DNA from: Pelargonium cotyledonis
Taxonomy: Eukaryota; Streptophyta; Magnoliopsida; Geraniales; Geraniaceae
Length of the DNA stretch: 26,615 nt
Reading direction: 5' to 3'
Assembly: GCA_036897625.1 (NCBI GenBank)
Contig: JAYMTA010000573.1
Span: 1 to 26,615, forward strand
Numbering within the stretch: the first letter of the stretch is position 1; every line of letters starts with the position of its first letter. The translations under genes were made by a program, and so were the position numbers. Under the pieces are notes generated by a model. It did not search any database. It saw only the letters and a program-made list of their open reading frames with translations, and was not told where the DNA came from. This document shows positions 10,120 through 21,583 of the stretch, one piece after another.

Positions 10120-12060
10120 AGTTTTGTTTTTTTTTGGGGTCTGTTGTGGCAAACCAGTTAATGAAAAGATAGGGATGGATATCAGCTTTTGGAGAGTTTG
10201 TCGGAAAATTAAATTTGAGAAAGTCGTGATTCTAACCCTAAACTCAAGTAAGAAGTGGACTAAAGAGATGGTGTGAATGTCAAGGCTAAAGGCATTTATT
10301 ACTGTTTGGCTTTGCATGTGCCAAGGAATTAACCCATAACAAGTCTTACTTCTTTGACAATTTGACTATCTAACTAGTTTGTCTGTTTTTTTTGTTTCTC
10401 TTCTTTTTCTCGAACTAGAAAGAATAAGACTTATTTTAATATGGATGAAGAAATAAACATGAATGAAAATTATGTGTAATAAGAAAATGTCTCTGTATGT
10501 AATATTCTAAACTTTTGGTGGCGTGACAAAAGAAGCTAGTGAATATTTGATTGTGGTGGGTGGTGCAAAAATTGGTGGAGAATAAGCATATTAGTGCTAT
10601 TTGTTTTGAATCGGTCAAATGATATTGAGCATGTTGTGGTGTGGTGGCGGTGCTTGCTGCAAATTAGGAGGAAAGGATTGAGCGAGTCTGAATGTCACGT
10701 GAAATAGTCTAGGCGAGGGATCTAACTTTGTTTGTCACTAATTTTTAGTAAAGTAAAGTTTTTAGTCTGTTTTCCAACTACATTTGTTGGTGGAAAGTAG
10801 TAGAGAATGCTAAAGACAAAGGGTTACATACCTTTCTCTATTTTTTTATTTTGTTGAAATTTGGAAATATGGTTTGAATTTCTTTTTTTAAGGTTTTGAT
10901 TTAAGGACAGGTATGGTTGATCAATTTATGCAATAGTGGTAAAGGTTGTTAGGGATAGGGGTGCTAGTTCATCTAATCTTTTTTTTTTTTTTTTTGAGAG
11001 TTTACTTGAAACTTGTATTGTCGCAATAATTATGTCATTACCACTCATACTAGAAACTCTCATGTACTCTGTAAGATTTAGAGTTGTAGTTGGCCTCCAA
11101 CTTAAGTTGAGTAGGTATTGAATCAAAATCTCTTAAACTTTTTTAATATGAGAACCTATATAAATGTAAGTACATTATGTGTTTCGGAAACAAACAGTAG
11201 AATCCAACTCTTATTACCCATGAATCCATGAAAAAAACAAGACAAGACAAGAATAGGATAGAGCAAAAATAAATCCTATTACAATGATTGCATCATCCGG
11301 GCAAGAAAGCACAAGATGTATACAAACCCTTTGGATTCAATATTCTCGTGACATTGGAGACAATAGTCACATTTTTGTCTAATGCAATGCCACTACAACC
11401 ACTAATATAATAACATAAAAATAAAAACAAGACACTCATTTTGGGACAAAAAAATTAGACAAACAAGACACTCATTTTGGGACGCAGAGAATAATTATTT
11501 TCTTCATATTGGATTTAATTGAGTTGAAATCTAAAACTCAAATAATTAATGAAAACGAGTTGTATCGAAATTTAGTGTACTCGTATATTTATTTTTATTT
11601 TGAGATATTTTAATCAAAGTTGGGTATGCTCAAAAACTTTCATTTTCAAATAAGGATGCGGTAGAGATAAATGAAAATTATTTCGCAGTATAACTTTGAA
11701 CGTTATTATGTTGATATAAAACTTAATCTCGGTAGTAGAGTCAAATTATTGTTTCAAGTTTCAACTCATTATTCTAATTTTTAAATTATGAAATCCAACA
11801 AAAAAAATGTTGATTTTGTCTTCGGGCGTGAAACATGATGTAAACGTAGGTAAATTTATGCTGTCTTTGAAAAGAAAGAAAAAAGAATGAAAATTCCAAA
11901 ATGATTGGGCAAACCCGTGAATGACTAAGAAAAATACAAAGGTTTGGAGGCAATAAGGAGCTGGCAAGAAGCTGTTTGTTTTGTCTCAACTCTATATTTG
12001 GTCTGAAACTGATGTCCCATAAATACTTTTTTTTATAAATAAAAAAAAATAAGATTTATA
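10120..12060. other. Intergenic, no gene seen; includes a short duplicated MITE-end-like motif
   Basis: No open frame here has a recognisable domain or codon pattern. A motif 'acaagacactcattttggga' occurs near 11429-11448 and again near 11463-11482. It resembles the terminal sequence of Stowaway-type MITEs ('actcattttgggac') and may mark element debris. A 16-base T run lies at 10981-10995. The part nearest 10120 is probably upstream control sequence of the glycosyltransferase gene. Confidence 0.4.
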
Positions 12061-12247
12061 ATAGGCTCCGTTTGGATTAGAACTTGATGAGAATGATTTT
12101 CATTCCCTACATTCTCATGTAAACTTATTTGAATCAATTAAAGATTGAGAATTTATATCATTTTCATTTATTTTCTAAAATATAGGTCTTCCTACATATT
12201 TTAAAATATCAAACAAAATTTTTTTAAAAAATCAAAATTGTTTGATG

Positions 12248-13373
12248 TGCCGAGAAGACACGCTGGAATTCTCGAGAAACATGTGGATTAGTTACTTGTT
12301 GATGGTACCCAAAAAATCATAAGTCTCAGAGCGACTCCCAAAGCGACACGCACCTGACGGGTCAAAATCACCCAGGTCGCTCGACATAGGTCCATGAAGC
12401 CAAAATCTTGGTCGGGTCCAAATCAAGCTAATAGTGCTACTGCGTGTGAACAAATCAACCAAGGCATGTCTTAGCCCATGCTAAGGTTTGGAGAGCTCAT
12501 TGAACAGGCTAGACACCTAAAATGGACCAAAACCCTCGCAACAGTCCAGACGCCTAAAATTGACCATGCCCTTCTCAAGACTCTACAAGCCTAACCAAGG
12601 TCCCAAGGAAGCCACAAGTCACCCAATTGAGCCTAAAAGGCCTCAAGAGCCTTGAAGAGATCCAAAATAACCAAGAGCCTAAACTTTCAAGGATAAAATG
12701 GACTCAATTGTCGACATGCATTTGATGGCATTGTCGCGACATTCCACGCTACAGCGTAAAACAAGGGTAAAAAAGGGCAAAATTCACATGCATTGTTGCG
12801 ACAACCTTCCACCCACACACCTAGCCTCATGTTTTCATGCCTTAACACCCTATAGTAGACTCCCTTCGACTCTGGATGATACTTACGACTCCATACACTC
12901 CTATCAGATTGGAACAAGGCTTCAACCTTGCCAAAACACCCTTGAGACCCTCCAACAAGCTCCCACAACCTCATCGCTCGTAAGTACCCACGACCATGCC
13001 TTGTGAGGCACTAGCTCACAAAGGATCTTGGTGAGCCCTCTCATCACTCAAACCTCTAGACGAAGTACAAGCCTCAAGGTCTGACAATATCAACACTCCC
13101 CTACACTCATGACTATGTCTTGTGAGGCACTAGCTCACAAGTGGGTCTAGGCGAGTCATCTCATCACTAAGCCTCTAGACGAAGCACAAGCCTTGAGGTG
13201 AAGCACAATCAACACTCCTAAGCGCTCATGACTATGTCTTACGAGAATTCCAGCGTCCCCAAGAGGTTTACGGGACACGCCCGCCTCTCAACACGTGAGA
13301 GTAACACGTTCAAGGGAAAGAAGGAGCCCAACACCACAAATGAGCCATTTGGGCTTACAATGCCAAATAGGCC
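12248..13373. mobile_element. GC-richer insertion nested in the MITE-like element (unclassified)
   Basis: About 1.1 kb of markedly GC-richer sequence sits between AT-rich arms. The hexamer 'ttgatg' flanks it on both sides (12242-12247 and 13374-13379) and could be a target duplication. It has no coding region of note and no recognised terminal repeats. It contains the phrases 'gcattgtcgcgac' and 'gcattgttgcgac', and the 119-bp tandem repeats listed separately. A solo LTR or another non-autonomous element are possible readings. Confidence 0.35.
12980..13245. repeat. Tandem repeat, 119-bp unit, about 2.2 copies
   Basis: The phrase 'ttgtgaggcactagctcaca' starts at 13001 and again at 13120, and a third partial copy begins near 13220 ('catgactatgtctta'). 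The period is 119 in both intervals. The copies also share 'ctctagacgaag' followed by 'cacaagcc'. The open frame on the plus strand at 12698-13006 overlapping the start is not considered coding. Confidence 0.75.
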
Positions 13374-13769
13374 TTGATGGACTATATATATAATCAATAT
13401 TCGAAATTAAAATAATTAAATTGCTCTTGAGTGGGCATCATTTAGACACAAAAACACTCCAATTGGATATTTGAGCAAAAATTTAAAAATATAGATATTT
13501 TATGATTGTTCCAAAAAATTTAAAATAAATTTACATTATTTAAAAAAAATTATAATAATGATCCTCTAAAAAAATTATATGAAATCCAAAATACATATAC
13601 AATTTCAAAATTTTGAAGTATATTTCGTAATATAAAAAAGTGAACAACACGAAAATAAAAATCAATATGCACCGGCAATAAATGAGAATAAGCACGTTAT
13701 AAACTAAACACTATCAATGAAAATTTCATTTCCATTCATATTCTCCATTCTAATCCCCAAACAAAAAAT

Positions 13770-14930
13770 ATTGATCTGAACAAGTCCTAAGAATCAATTT
13801 AATCATCCAATAACCAAAATTTACCACAATTTCAAGGTGTATCACACCACATTTCCAAAATCACTGGTTCACAATGAATTCAATAAGGAACACATACCCA
13901 ATTTATAATTGCTAAACTAGATGAACTCAAATATTAACACACCTAAATGTAGTTGTGGCTGAAATGCTAGACCAATAAAAGTAGAGCCTCTGTACCAACA
14001 CTGTTACTTGAAGTGAACCTGAAGCTCAATAGCTTTTTGCAGATCTTATTTCCACATATCTTGTCCTCTTGCTTTTCATTTGTGGAAAAAGTTGAGTCTC
14101 TTTGTCCTTTCCAAGAGTGGTTGTAGAGATTTCATGAAACTTAAACTGAAACCATATACTATGATTTTTATTCATTGTCAAAATCAATCCATAGTTTCAA
14201 GTAGTATTCACAGTTTCATTATAAGTCTCCTTTTACTCTTATTTTACAAAACCAAAAGCAACAAATTTCCAAGCCAAAAATCTGGCACAATTCTCAGTTG
14301 GACAGTATAGAAGATTTATTAACAAGAAATGTATTTCACATGCTACTTACACATGCAACTAACTAAATACATAGAATATAGGCATCAAGTGAACAAAAAC
14401 AGCTTAAAGTTCCAGACCATCACCATGCAAGTGCTTCAGCAAGTTTGGATCACAGAGCTTCTAGTTTTAATTTGTCTCTTCGTTTGTCCTACTACTGCAA
14501 AGAACTATTGGAATGTGCTTAACTTTACAGTAATCTTGGTCTTCATTTTATGATATATAGCATCTTCAATGTGAACTGTCTTGGCATATCATAAAACGCG
14601 GTCCATATGACTTTCTAAGACTTGGGAGCTAAAGACAAGAGAAAAGAATGTGAAAAGAGGAGAGAAAAATTTGGAGAATGGTTTTTGAAGGTTCGCATGA
14701 AACAGTTGTGCGCTAGATTTTGATTATTTTGAAGTCGTCAAGACAAAAGCCCAACACAAAGCACTATAAAAGAAGTATCAGAGGAAGACAGAGATAGGCA
14801 CTAATACTCCACAAATATTATTACCTGCTGATATATGAATTAAGCTTCAGAGGGGCTTCCAATATCGAGAGCCTTGTTTTGCTGGTACAAGAACCACGGA
14901 GAGAAGGAGTAAGATCCCGAAGTAACCGAG
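13770..14930. other. Intergenic, no gene recognised
   Basis: Two plus-strand open frames (14080-14310 and 14329-14553) are rich in hydrophobic and Ser/Lys codons of AT-rich composition and match no family. No inverted or tandem repeat was noticed. The stretch lies just left of the duplicated F-box block. Confidence 0.35.
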
Positions 14931-14939
14931 AGAAGAGAC

Positions 14940-17260
14940 ATGAATTACATGGAGCAACATGACCATTTGAAGGACATTTTGTTTGCAAGCAGAAATTAGT
15001 ATTATTTCCCTACGAAAGTGAGAAAATACAAGGTTGTTTGGTTGGATGGACTAGTGAAGACTATTGGATATCAGTTGCACATTTTGATGGTACAGTAGAG
15101 TTGAACAAACTAAGTGTACTCAAAGTGGCATGTTCTTACAGATAATGAGATAGAGTTGTGGGCACATGAATCATCTTTATACCTGATATCTATGGCCTAA
15201 GTGATGATGAAAGTCAGAACTAATAAGAACAAACATTGTTGCCTCTATGTTCTAAAACATCTATAGAACAAGAAGAAGAATAAATATGCATTCAGTCCAT
15301 TAAACTTTCAACTTAAAGTCTGGATGTTATGACACACCTGTAGCTAAAGCTTGAAGTCCTTCATTGAGCCTGTAACATGAATTGATAATATAAAGTGAGA
15401 ATCTACCTGACAAAGCAAGTTAAATGTCGATTTGAATACGGAAGAACAGAAAATGATCATACCTCATCATTCCGGCTGACATTATATTTTCGATTCCTAT
15501 CAGCGATTACTTCTTTCTTCCTCTTGTCATCCGAACCAAAGCAAACAAATTCCAATATCAACAATATGATCTGCTAAACTAAAAAACAAGCAGACAACAA
15601 AGAGATGAAGTGCAAGATGGATTAAATTTAACAATATCCATCTTAAGTGCTTATTTGCTATGGACTTCCTGAATGAAGCAACTACCATTAGAGATCCCAA
15701 GATAGTTGGACAGATTCAATACAAATCCTAGTGTCCCAAAATACAGCTTTAAGTACATTGAAGAAGAAAAATGCTATCTATGTGGGAGGGTTACTGGACA
15801 AAGTAATATGAAGCTTCATAGAAATAATAAACAAATTAAAGAAACACCGTCTCCATAAAGTGAGAAGTGAAGGAATGGTGTGTGACTGAACTAGAATCAA
15901 TTTGAACTTCAATTTCCAGAAGATCTTTTGGAACCTTAGCATGATAGAAGACACAATGGTATTTGTGAGACAGGAAAAAAATGGAAGGGAAAGGTTTGTG
16001 TGTGCAAACTACAACGCTTAAAAATAATGAAAAGAGCTTCAAAGGATAAAACCCAACTCCTTTCTTTTTGGTAGATAGAAATATACCATTGATCTCCACC
16101 AACTAGGAGTAGTAGCTATTACTCAGTTCCAAACAAGCACAAGTGCACAACCAACAGAAAGAGGGGTAATGAGAGCATCAATACACAATAAGCTAGCAAT
16201 TAATTAAGATGAACTTCAAAATATATAAACAATTGGTTCAAAGTTGTGCAAGTAAATAAACATAAACTGACTACTATAAGTATGTAGCCAAATGGAGAAC
16301 AGAAGTTGACTACTTTCATATTTAACTCCTATCATTACGAAAATCCCAATAGTTAATGCGACTTGTGAACTATTCAACAGTTTAAACAAGATTTAGCAAG
16401 AAACTTTAAATATTGGTTCATATGTTATCAGCAATTATTTGTCTAAGCACACTAACAAAGTTAAACGCAATACAACATATTTTAAATTGGATAAAAAGGA
16501 CATATGAGTGAGCCAACCTTCATTGTACAACATCACACCTCAATCAACAAGTAGTAAGGCCTGTTAAAAAAAGCTACTTCCATAATAAGTAGAGCACTCA
16601 TTTACCTTGAATTGACACGTGCTTCAGATTATAGAATCCTTGATTAGAACAAAACATGGACTATAAGCAATCGCTCAAATTAAATGGCGACTAGAACCTA
16701 TATCTATAATACATTTTTAGAACTAGATTACTTCTATCACGAGTCCTGTATAGCATATTCCTTCGTCAACCATATGATAAAACCTTATTTCCAGTTTCAG
16801 CAACAAATATGCTTGGTGGTGGTGGTGTAAGAGACCACTTTGGTGTGGGAAGAGGTCTCAGGATCGATCCCCACTCAACACATTCTTGGTGGTAGTGGTG
16901 GTGGTTTAAGAGAGCACTTTGGTGCAGTAAGGTGCCAAAAGCCTTAGGCTAGAGTTAAGAGGCATAATGTCTCTTTCCTAAAGACTATTTCCTTGCTCAA
17001 GCTTGTATATATATGTCTTGAAAAGGTTCCTTAAGCCGTTGTAAGATAGGATTTCGACACATTTCTGTATCAAAAAAAAAAAAAAAACATGCAACCTGCC
17101 AATATCCCAAGTCCACCATTGGGGTATTAAATGTTCATAGTCTTGAAGTGTGGTCGGAGTGGAACTCTTGCAAACTTTTCATCTTCGAAATCAAAAGAAA
17201 CTATAATCATATCTGAATTATGGCTTCTACCAATCCAATGAAAGGCATCGGAAAAAAAGA
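14940..17260. repeat. Left copy (A) of a roughly 2-kb tandem duplication
   Basis: Copy A aligns in order with copy B at 17405-19520. Matching anchors are 'aaggacattttg' with 'aaagacattttgg', 'ttgtttggttggatggac' in both, 'cctcatcatt' in both, 'aactaggagtagtagc' with 'aactaggcgttgtagc', and 'aaacttttcatcttcgaaat' in both. The copies differ by many substitutions and small indels, so the duplication is not recent. Copy A ends where copy B continues into the N-terminal half of the F-box gene. Confidence 0.8.
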
Positions 17261-17265
17261 AGCTA
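15460..17265 (-). pseudogene. F-box gene fragment (copy A), lacking the F-box, SINE-interrupted
   Basis: This is the minus-strand 3' half of the F-box gene in copy A. It retains sequence equivalent to the C-terminal associated domain (about 17090-17265 and 16620-16800) and the two downstream exon blocks near 16140-16085 and 15525-15463. The N-terminal F-box region is absent. Compared with copy B, roughly 95 bases are missing near 16720-16730, an indel shifts the frame in the block near 16120, and a SINE sits at 16813-17084. The most downstream block still reads openly as DDKRKKEVIADRNRKYN and beyond. The copy cannot encode an F-box protein. Confidence 0.7.
16813..17084 (+). mobile_element. 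tRNA-derived SINE with poly(A) tail
   Basis: The insertion is absent from the matching place in copy B. It has a pol III box A (TGGTGTAAGAGA, 16823-16834) and box B (GGATCGATCCC, 16861-16871) at tRNA-like spacing, and it ends in about 15 A residues. Near-identical octamers flank it: AAATATGC (16805-16812) and AAACATGC (17085-17092), a target duplication with one difference. The 5' head with box A is partly repeated at 16886-16925 (TGGTTTAAGAGA at 16902-16913) without a second box B, so the element may be a partial dimer. Confidence 0.8.
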
Positions 17266-17404
17266 ATTTCTTTGTAGAATCAGCAAAAAAAAGTTCATAA
17301 ACCCAAAACAGAAGCAGAAACTATTGAACTCCAAGCAAGCACAAGCTAAAATCTAATGGAATGTGAAAAGAAAAGAAAAAGAGGAAAATTTGTAGTGGTT
17401 ATGC

Positions 17405-19520
17405 TATATTTTGAACATTTAATGAATCTGACTATTTGAAAGACATTTTGGTTTACAAGAAAATATTAGTATTATTAGGAAAGAAAGTGAAAAATGAAAT
17501 GGAAGATTGTTTGGTTGGATGGACATGCGAAGGGTCTTCGATAGATGGTATGTCAGGTCTTAATAGAAAATGAGATATGGTTCTAGGCATATGAATCATC
17601 TTTATTTTATTTTGAACGAGGAAGAAATGTGATGTACACATATAACATGTAAATTAGTCTGAAACATCATAGAACATAATAAAAAAATGTATTTACGTAT
17701 ATCTTATCAAATCACCAAACTTCTACGGCCGGAGTGAATTTAAAAGTTATAACTAATAAGAACGAGTAAAGTTGCTTCAAAATTCTAAAACTGCTATATA
17801 ACAAGATAAAAATGCTACCAGTCCATTGAGCTTTCAACTTCATGTTTGGATGTTATGCCACACCTGCAGACCTGCAGTTATGGCTCCAAGTCCTCCATTG
17901 GATCATCGTGATAAATTCTCTTAAGCCTATATATACCTCTAGAGTAACCTAGAACATGAGTTGATAAAAGAAGGTGAGAATCTACATGCAAAGCAAGTTA
18001 AATGTTAATTTGATTATGGAAGAACAAAAACAAAATCATACCTCATCATTCAAGGTGACTTTGTATTTTCATTTCCTTTCATCTCATTCTTCTTTTCCTC
18101 TCATCCTCCTAACCAGAGCAAACAAACTCCAATATCAACACCATTACACATATGCAACTAAATTAAAAAGACAAGCATGCAACAAAGAGGAGTGCAAGAT
18201 GGGTCAAATCTTATAATATCCATATTTAATGCATATTTACTATGCACTTACCAAATGAAGCAAGACTACCATAAGAAATCCCAATATAGTTCACAAATAC
18301 AACTCAAATCCTAGTCAGTGTCCCCAAAAAGCTTTTAGCACACTAGCATAAAAAATATCGAGGTTTTGACACCTTTAAAATGGTGTATGAACTGAACAAG
18401 AACCAATTCGAATTTCAACTTCGAGTTGTTTTCATAGAACCTTACCACGATGGAAAACACAATGGTATTTTGAGAGGGATCGGAAAAAAGAAAAGAAAAG
18501 GAAAGGAAAACGAAGAGAAGGGTATGTGGGTGCAAATGCAAACTACCCACTTTAAAAATAAAATAAAAATGAGCATCAAATGCTAAAATCGTACAGGTAG
18601 ATAGAAACATACCACAGATTCCCACCAACTAGGCGTTGTAGCCATTACCCTGTGTTCCAAACCAGCACACCTAAACAAACAAAAAAAGGTAATGACAACA
18701 TTAATACTCAATAAGCTAGCAATTAAGAAGAACTTCACAAATAAATAATTAGTTCATATGAATAAACAATAGATCAAAATTGCATATGTATATAATCCAA
18801 AACTAACTATGGTAAATATGTATCCATATAGTACGTAAGAAACTACTTGCAAATTTAAATCCTATCAGTACAAAAATTGCAATAATAGGTGTGATTTGTG
18901 ATCTATTCAACAATGCAAACAAGATTTAGCGGGGAACTAAAACCCAGTGTTTTTGTTGCTTATGCTATCAGGATCTATTGTCTAAGCATACTAACAAACT
19001 TCAAGAAGTAAGACCTGTTCAAAAAAAGCTACTTTCATATTAATTAAGCAGAGTATACATTTACCTTGATTTAACAGGCATATCAGATGCTGTTATAGAA
19101 TCCTTGAGTGGAACAAGACTTGGACGGTAAGCAATCGCTCTAATCAAATGTTGACTAGAACCTATATTTCTAATACTTTTGAGAACTGGATTATACAGAT
19201 ACAAAGAAGTGAAGGTATCCATCAACAGTATTTCCAGCATCTATACTTGCGACTCTCAGCCAGACTAAAGTTCAAAGTAGTAATCACTTTTGTCCATGAG
19301 TCCTGCACACCATATTCCTTCATCAACCATATGTTAAAACTTTTAAATGTAGTTTCAGTTACAAACAGGCAATCTGCCAATACCCCAAAACTACTGCATT
19401 GGTATGCAATGTTCCTAGCCTTGTCATGTGGTGGGAGTGGAACTATTACAAACTTTTCATCTTCGAAATCAAAACAAACCATAATTGCATGTGAATTGTG
19501 GCTACCAATCCAATGAAGGG
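17405..19520. repeat. Right copy (B) of the roughly 2-kb tandem duplication
   Basis: This is the partner of copy A (14940-17260), aligning in order over its length apart from the SINE and indels. It contains the 3' half of the F-box gene and its downstream introns. The unmatched spacer between the copies (about 17265-17400) shows nothing recognisable. Confidence 0.8.
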
Positions 19521-20228
19521 AACCTCGCAAGAAAGCCCCGAACTTATATAATGCCCAAATGCCTCCCAACTGGTATAAGGACAGTGGCCAACGGTTTTCC
19601 AGGAACATCCTTTCTCAATTGTACATATCTTAGCTACAACAACCTCAACCTCTTTAGACGACACTTTCTTCTTCCCACCCATTATACACAGAAGTTTGAA
19701 TCTATTAGCATTTTGGCTAAAACCCAACCCGAAACCGCGCCAAGTTGTCAAAACCTTATTTGTTTTAGGTGCAGGAAGTGTAATGAACTCACTCGTCACT
19801 GGATTCCATATCAAAACAAGCCCGACACAATAACTGAAGCAGCAGAGTAACCCATTACAGGAATTGAAAAAAAACAGTCTTCCCCATGCAGCCTTATTAT
19901 AAAGATCATTAGGATCATCGCTGAATCCGGGGAGTTGAAGTAAAGTATTGAGGTTCATGCCAAGAGATTGAGAACCATTATGGAAATTGAAGTTAGCCAG
20001 GTAAAGGTTTGTTTCTGCAGCCTCAAAGTAAAAGCTTTGGAAGCATACCTCAACGTTTGCTCTGGGCTGGTACAGTTTGGCAAATTCGGGGTCACTGATG
20101 AGATGGAGCCATGATTTGCAGACGAGTTTGCTAGCCACTATGGTTTTGATGGGCAGTCTGAACAGAATTTCCATCAAAATGTGACTCGGAAGATCTGTGT
20201 TTAGTTTTAAAAGGTTGTTCGAATTCAA
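18079..20228 (-). pseudogene. F-box protein gene (F-box plus associated domain), probably inactive
   Basis: The frame from 20228 opens with an F-box (DLPSHILMEILFRLP, then SKLVCKSWLHLISDPEF) and continues through an F-box-associated domain (FNSCNGLLCC, LIWNPVTSEF). Such proteins are substrate adaptors of SCF ubiquitin ligases. No ATG precedes the F-box in frame: the open frame starts at TTG and the first ATG (20174) lies inside the F-box. A one-base loss in the G run at 19536-19539 shifts the frame to one carrying GAFLRGSLHWIG. A second shift near 19235 leads to the C-terminal LLMDTFTSLYLYNPV. Splice donor AAG|GTAAAT at 19065 and exons 18670-18613 and 18108-18079 follow in matching phase, ending ...SWWESVEDERKRRMR. 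Three lesions indicate a pseudogene; assembly error could explain the shifts but not the lost start. Confidence 0.75.
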
Positions 20229-20234
20229 TAGTAA

Positions 20235-20798
20235 TTGAATGAATTTAATTTTAAAAAAAAAGACGTGTTAGTCCATTGAAGAAAAAATCATTTAAATGTC
20301 AACAGAATATGACACCAAATTTTTTAATGCATGTTATAGAAGTTGATTAAAATTAGATGTTTACCATCCATATTGGAGTATGTCATCAATATTTTGTTTT
20401 TGGCAAAAATTTATTTGATTATGAATATAACCAAAATAATATGAAAATATAAAACTTAAAACCCTAACATAATAATGTAACATAATGTATAAGAAAAGTT
20501 GATGTTCGTCGTTTTTGAACGGGTCGAATCTAGGGCACTAGAGATATTTGTCATTTTCACGGAGAGAGTGATAAAATTGGTTGAATAACCGGATAAGATG
20601 GTAGCTTGTCGAGACAACAATATCCTTGTTGCGGTAATCAGACTTGAAGAAGCTTGATTGAAGCTTTTATGGAGGTTGTGGTCTTGAGAAAGAAGAGGAA
20701 AAGGAAGAGGGTTGAGCCTAAGGTAATTATGTTGTGGATTGATGGAGATTCGTTTGTGTGCTAATTGGAGACTAGAATTTCATAAGGTTGTATCATAC
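20235..20798. other. Intergenic, no feature seen
   Basis: This AT-rich spacer is upstream of the F-box pseudogene and would include its former promoter. No TATA box is distinctive among the AT-rich sequence, and no gene is recognised. Confidence 0.35.
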
Positions 20799-21460
20799 AA
20801 GGAGAAATTACTCATACCCCCTATAAGCTATTAAATAAAACCATTTATCTCTCCTAAAGTAATGTTGTTGACATATAGCCCACTAAACTAACCATTTAAC
20901 GGTTATGTTAGTTTCACCGTTAATCTGATCTTGGGCCCTCACACTATTTAAGTTTCTTTAACCAAACAAGCTCTTAAGTTTAAAATAAAAATAAATAAAT
21001 AAATTATAACCTCATTTTTTTCTCTCACACAACCCCAACAATGGAGGGCTCGATCTCTGACGATGGAGCTTCAAGGACGACGACGGGCTTGGCCGGTGGC
21101 GAGCCAAAGTGAGTTTCGGCATGGTCTCAGACATGGACGGTGGTGGGCTGGAACAGCCATGGCATGGTCTCTTCCCTGAGCTGCAACATGCACGACCATG
21201 AAGGTTCTATTCTCCTTCGATCTGCTCTGGCTTCGGCTCTTGCACATCACATCAACGACGACTCGTGGCTCAGATCCGGTGACACACGACAACGGCAGAA
21301 GAACAACACAGACACCGGCGTGGTCTCGGTCTGGTCACGACACATACAGAACAACAACGAGGTCGTCTGTGCTCCTCGGTCTCCGACGGTGATTTAGGTT
21401 CAGATATGGGCTTCTCCAGCGTCATCTCGGCTCTGGGCTTCTCAGATATCGCCAGCAGAC

Positions 21461-21462
<2 letters not shown>

Positions 21463-21506
<44 letters not shown>
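21463..21506. repeat. (GA)n microsatellite
   Basis: An uninterrupted GA run of about 44 bases. Its complement gives the poly-Ser/Leu stretch of a spurious minus-strand frame. Confidence 0.95.
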
Positions 21507-21509
<3 letters not shown>

Positions 21510-21583
21510 GCATGGACATTTTATAGAAAACACCTGAGAGAGAGAGAGAAGTGCATGGACATTTTATAGAAAACACCTGAGAA
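21506..21583. repeat. Tandem duplication, 43-bp unit
   Basis: The phrase 'aagtgcatggacatttta' and the bases after it up to 'cacctgaga' occur at 21506 and again at 21549, essentially identical, separated by a short GA run. The near-identity suggests recent slippage next to the microsatellite. Confidence 0.9.

Larger units (their letters stand above)
12064..13768. mobile_element. MITE-like element with imperfect inverted ends, apparently interrupted
   Basis: The left end reads 'ctccgtttggattagaa' and continues with 'gagaatgattttcattcc'. The reverse complement of the right end reads 'ttgtttggggattagaat', followed by 'gaaatgaaattttcattg'. Ends of the 'CCGTTTGGATT' type are common in plant MITEs. 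The outer arms (12064-12241 and about 13380-13768) are AT-rich, while the middle (12248-13373) has a very different, GC-richer composition, suggesting a later insertion. The target duplication was not resolved. Confidence 0.45.
20802..21583. mobile_element. One-ended MULE-like fragment with GC-rich interior
   Basis: The sequence from about 20802 ('aggagaaattactcatac') resembles the inverted-repeat start of the element at 21792 ('aggtaaattacacatatcac'). It continues with the 'taacggttatgttagtttcaccgtt' type of arm and 'accaaacaagctcttaagt', then a GC-rich interior from about 21035. A matching right arm was not found before the next element, so it appears truncated. The overlapping open frames around 21070-21530 lie in this interior and are not considered genes. 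Confidence 0.45.

Noticed and set aside
12687..13006. Overlapping plus and minus open frames of about 100 codons
   Set aside because: Both lie in the GC-richer insertion and run into its tandem repeat. The peptides match no family.
16823..16871. tRNA gene suggested by box A and box B
   Set aside because: There is no cloverleaf with paired acceptor stem, and the poly(A) tail and target duplication show a SINE.
15836..18628. Minus-strand hydrophobic frames at 15836-16102 and 18335-18628
   Set aside because: They begin at equivalent places in the two duplicated copies but cover intron-like sequence after a splice donor, and their peptides are not conserved between copies.
19148..19850. Plus-strand frames of about 120 codons
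   Set aside because: They are antisense shadows of the F-box gene, whose minus-strand protein is clearly recognisable.
21270..21533. Minus-strand frame with a Leu/Ser repeat
   Set aside because: The repeat is the (GA)n microsatellite read on the other strand.
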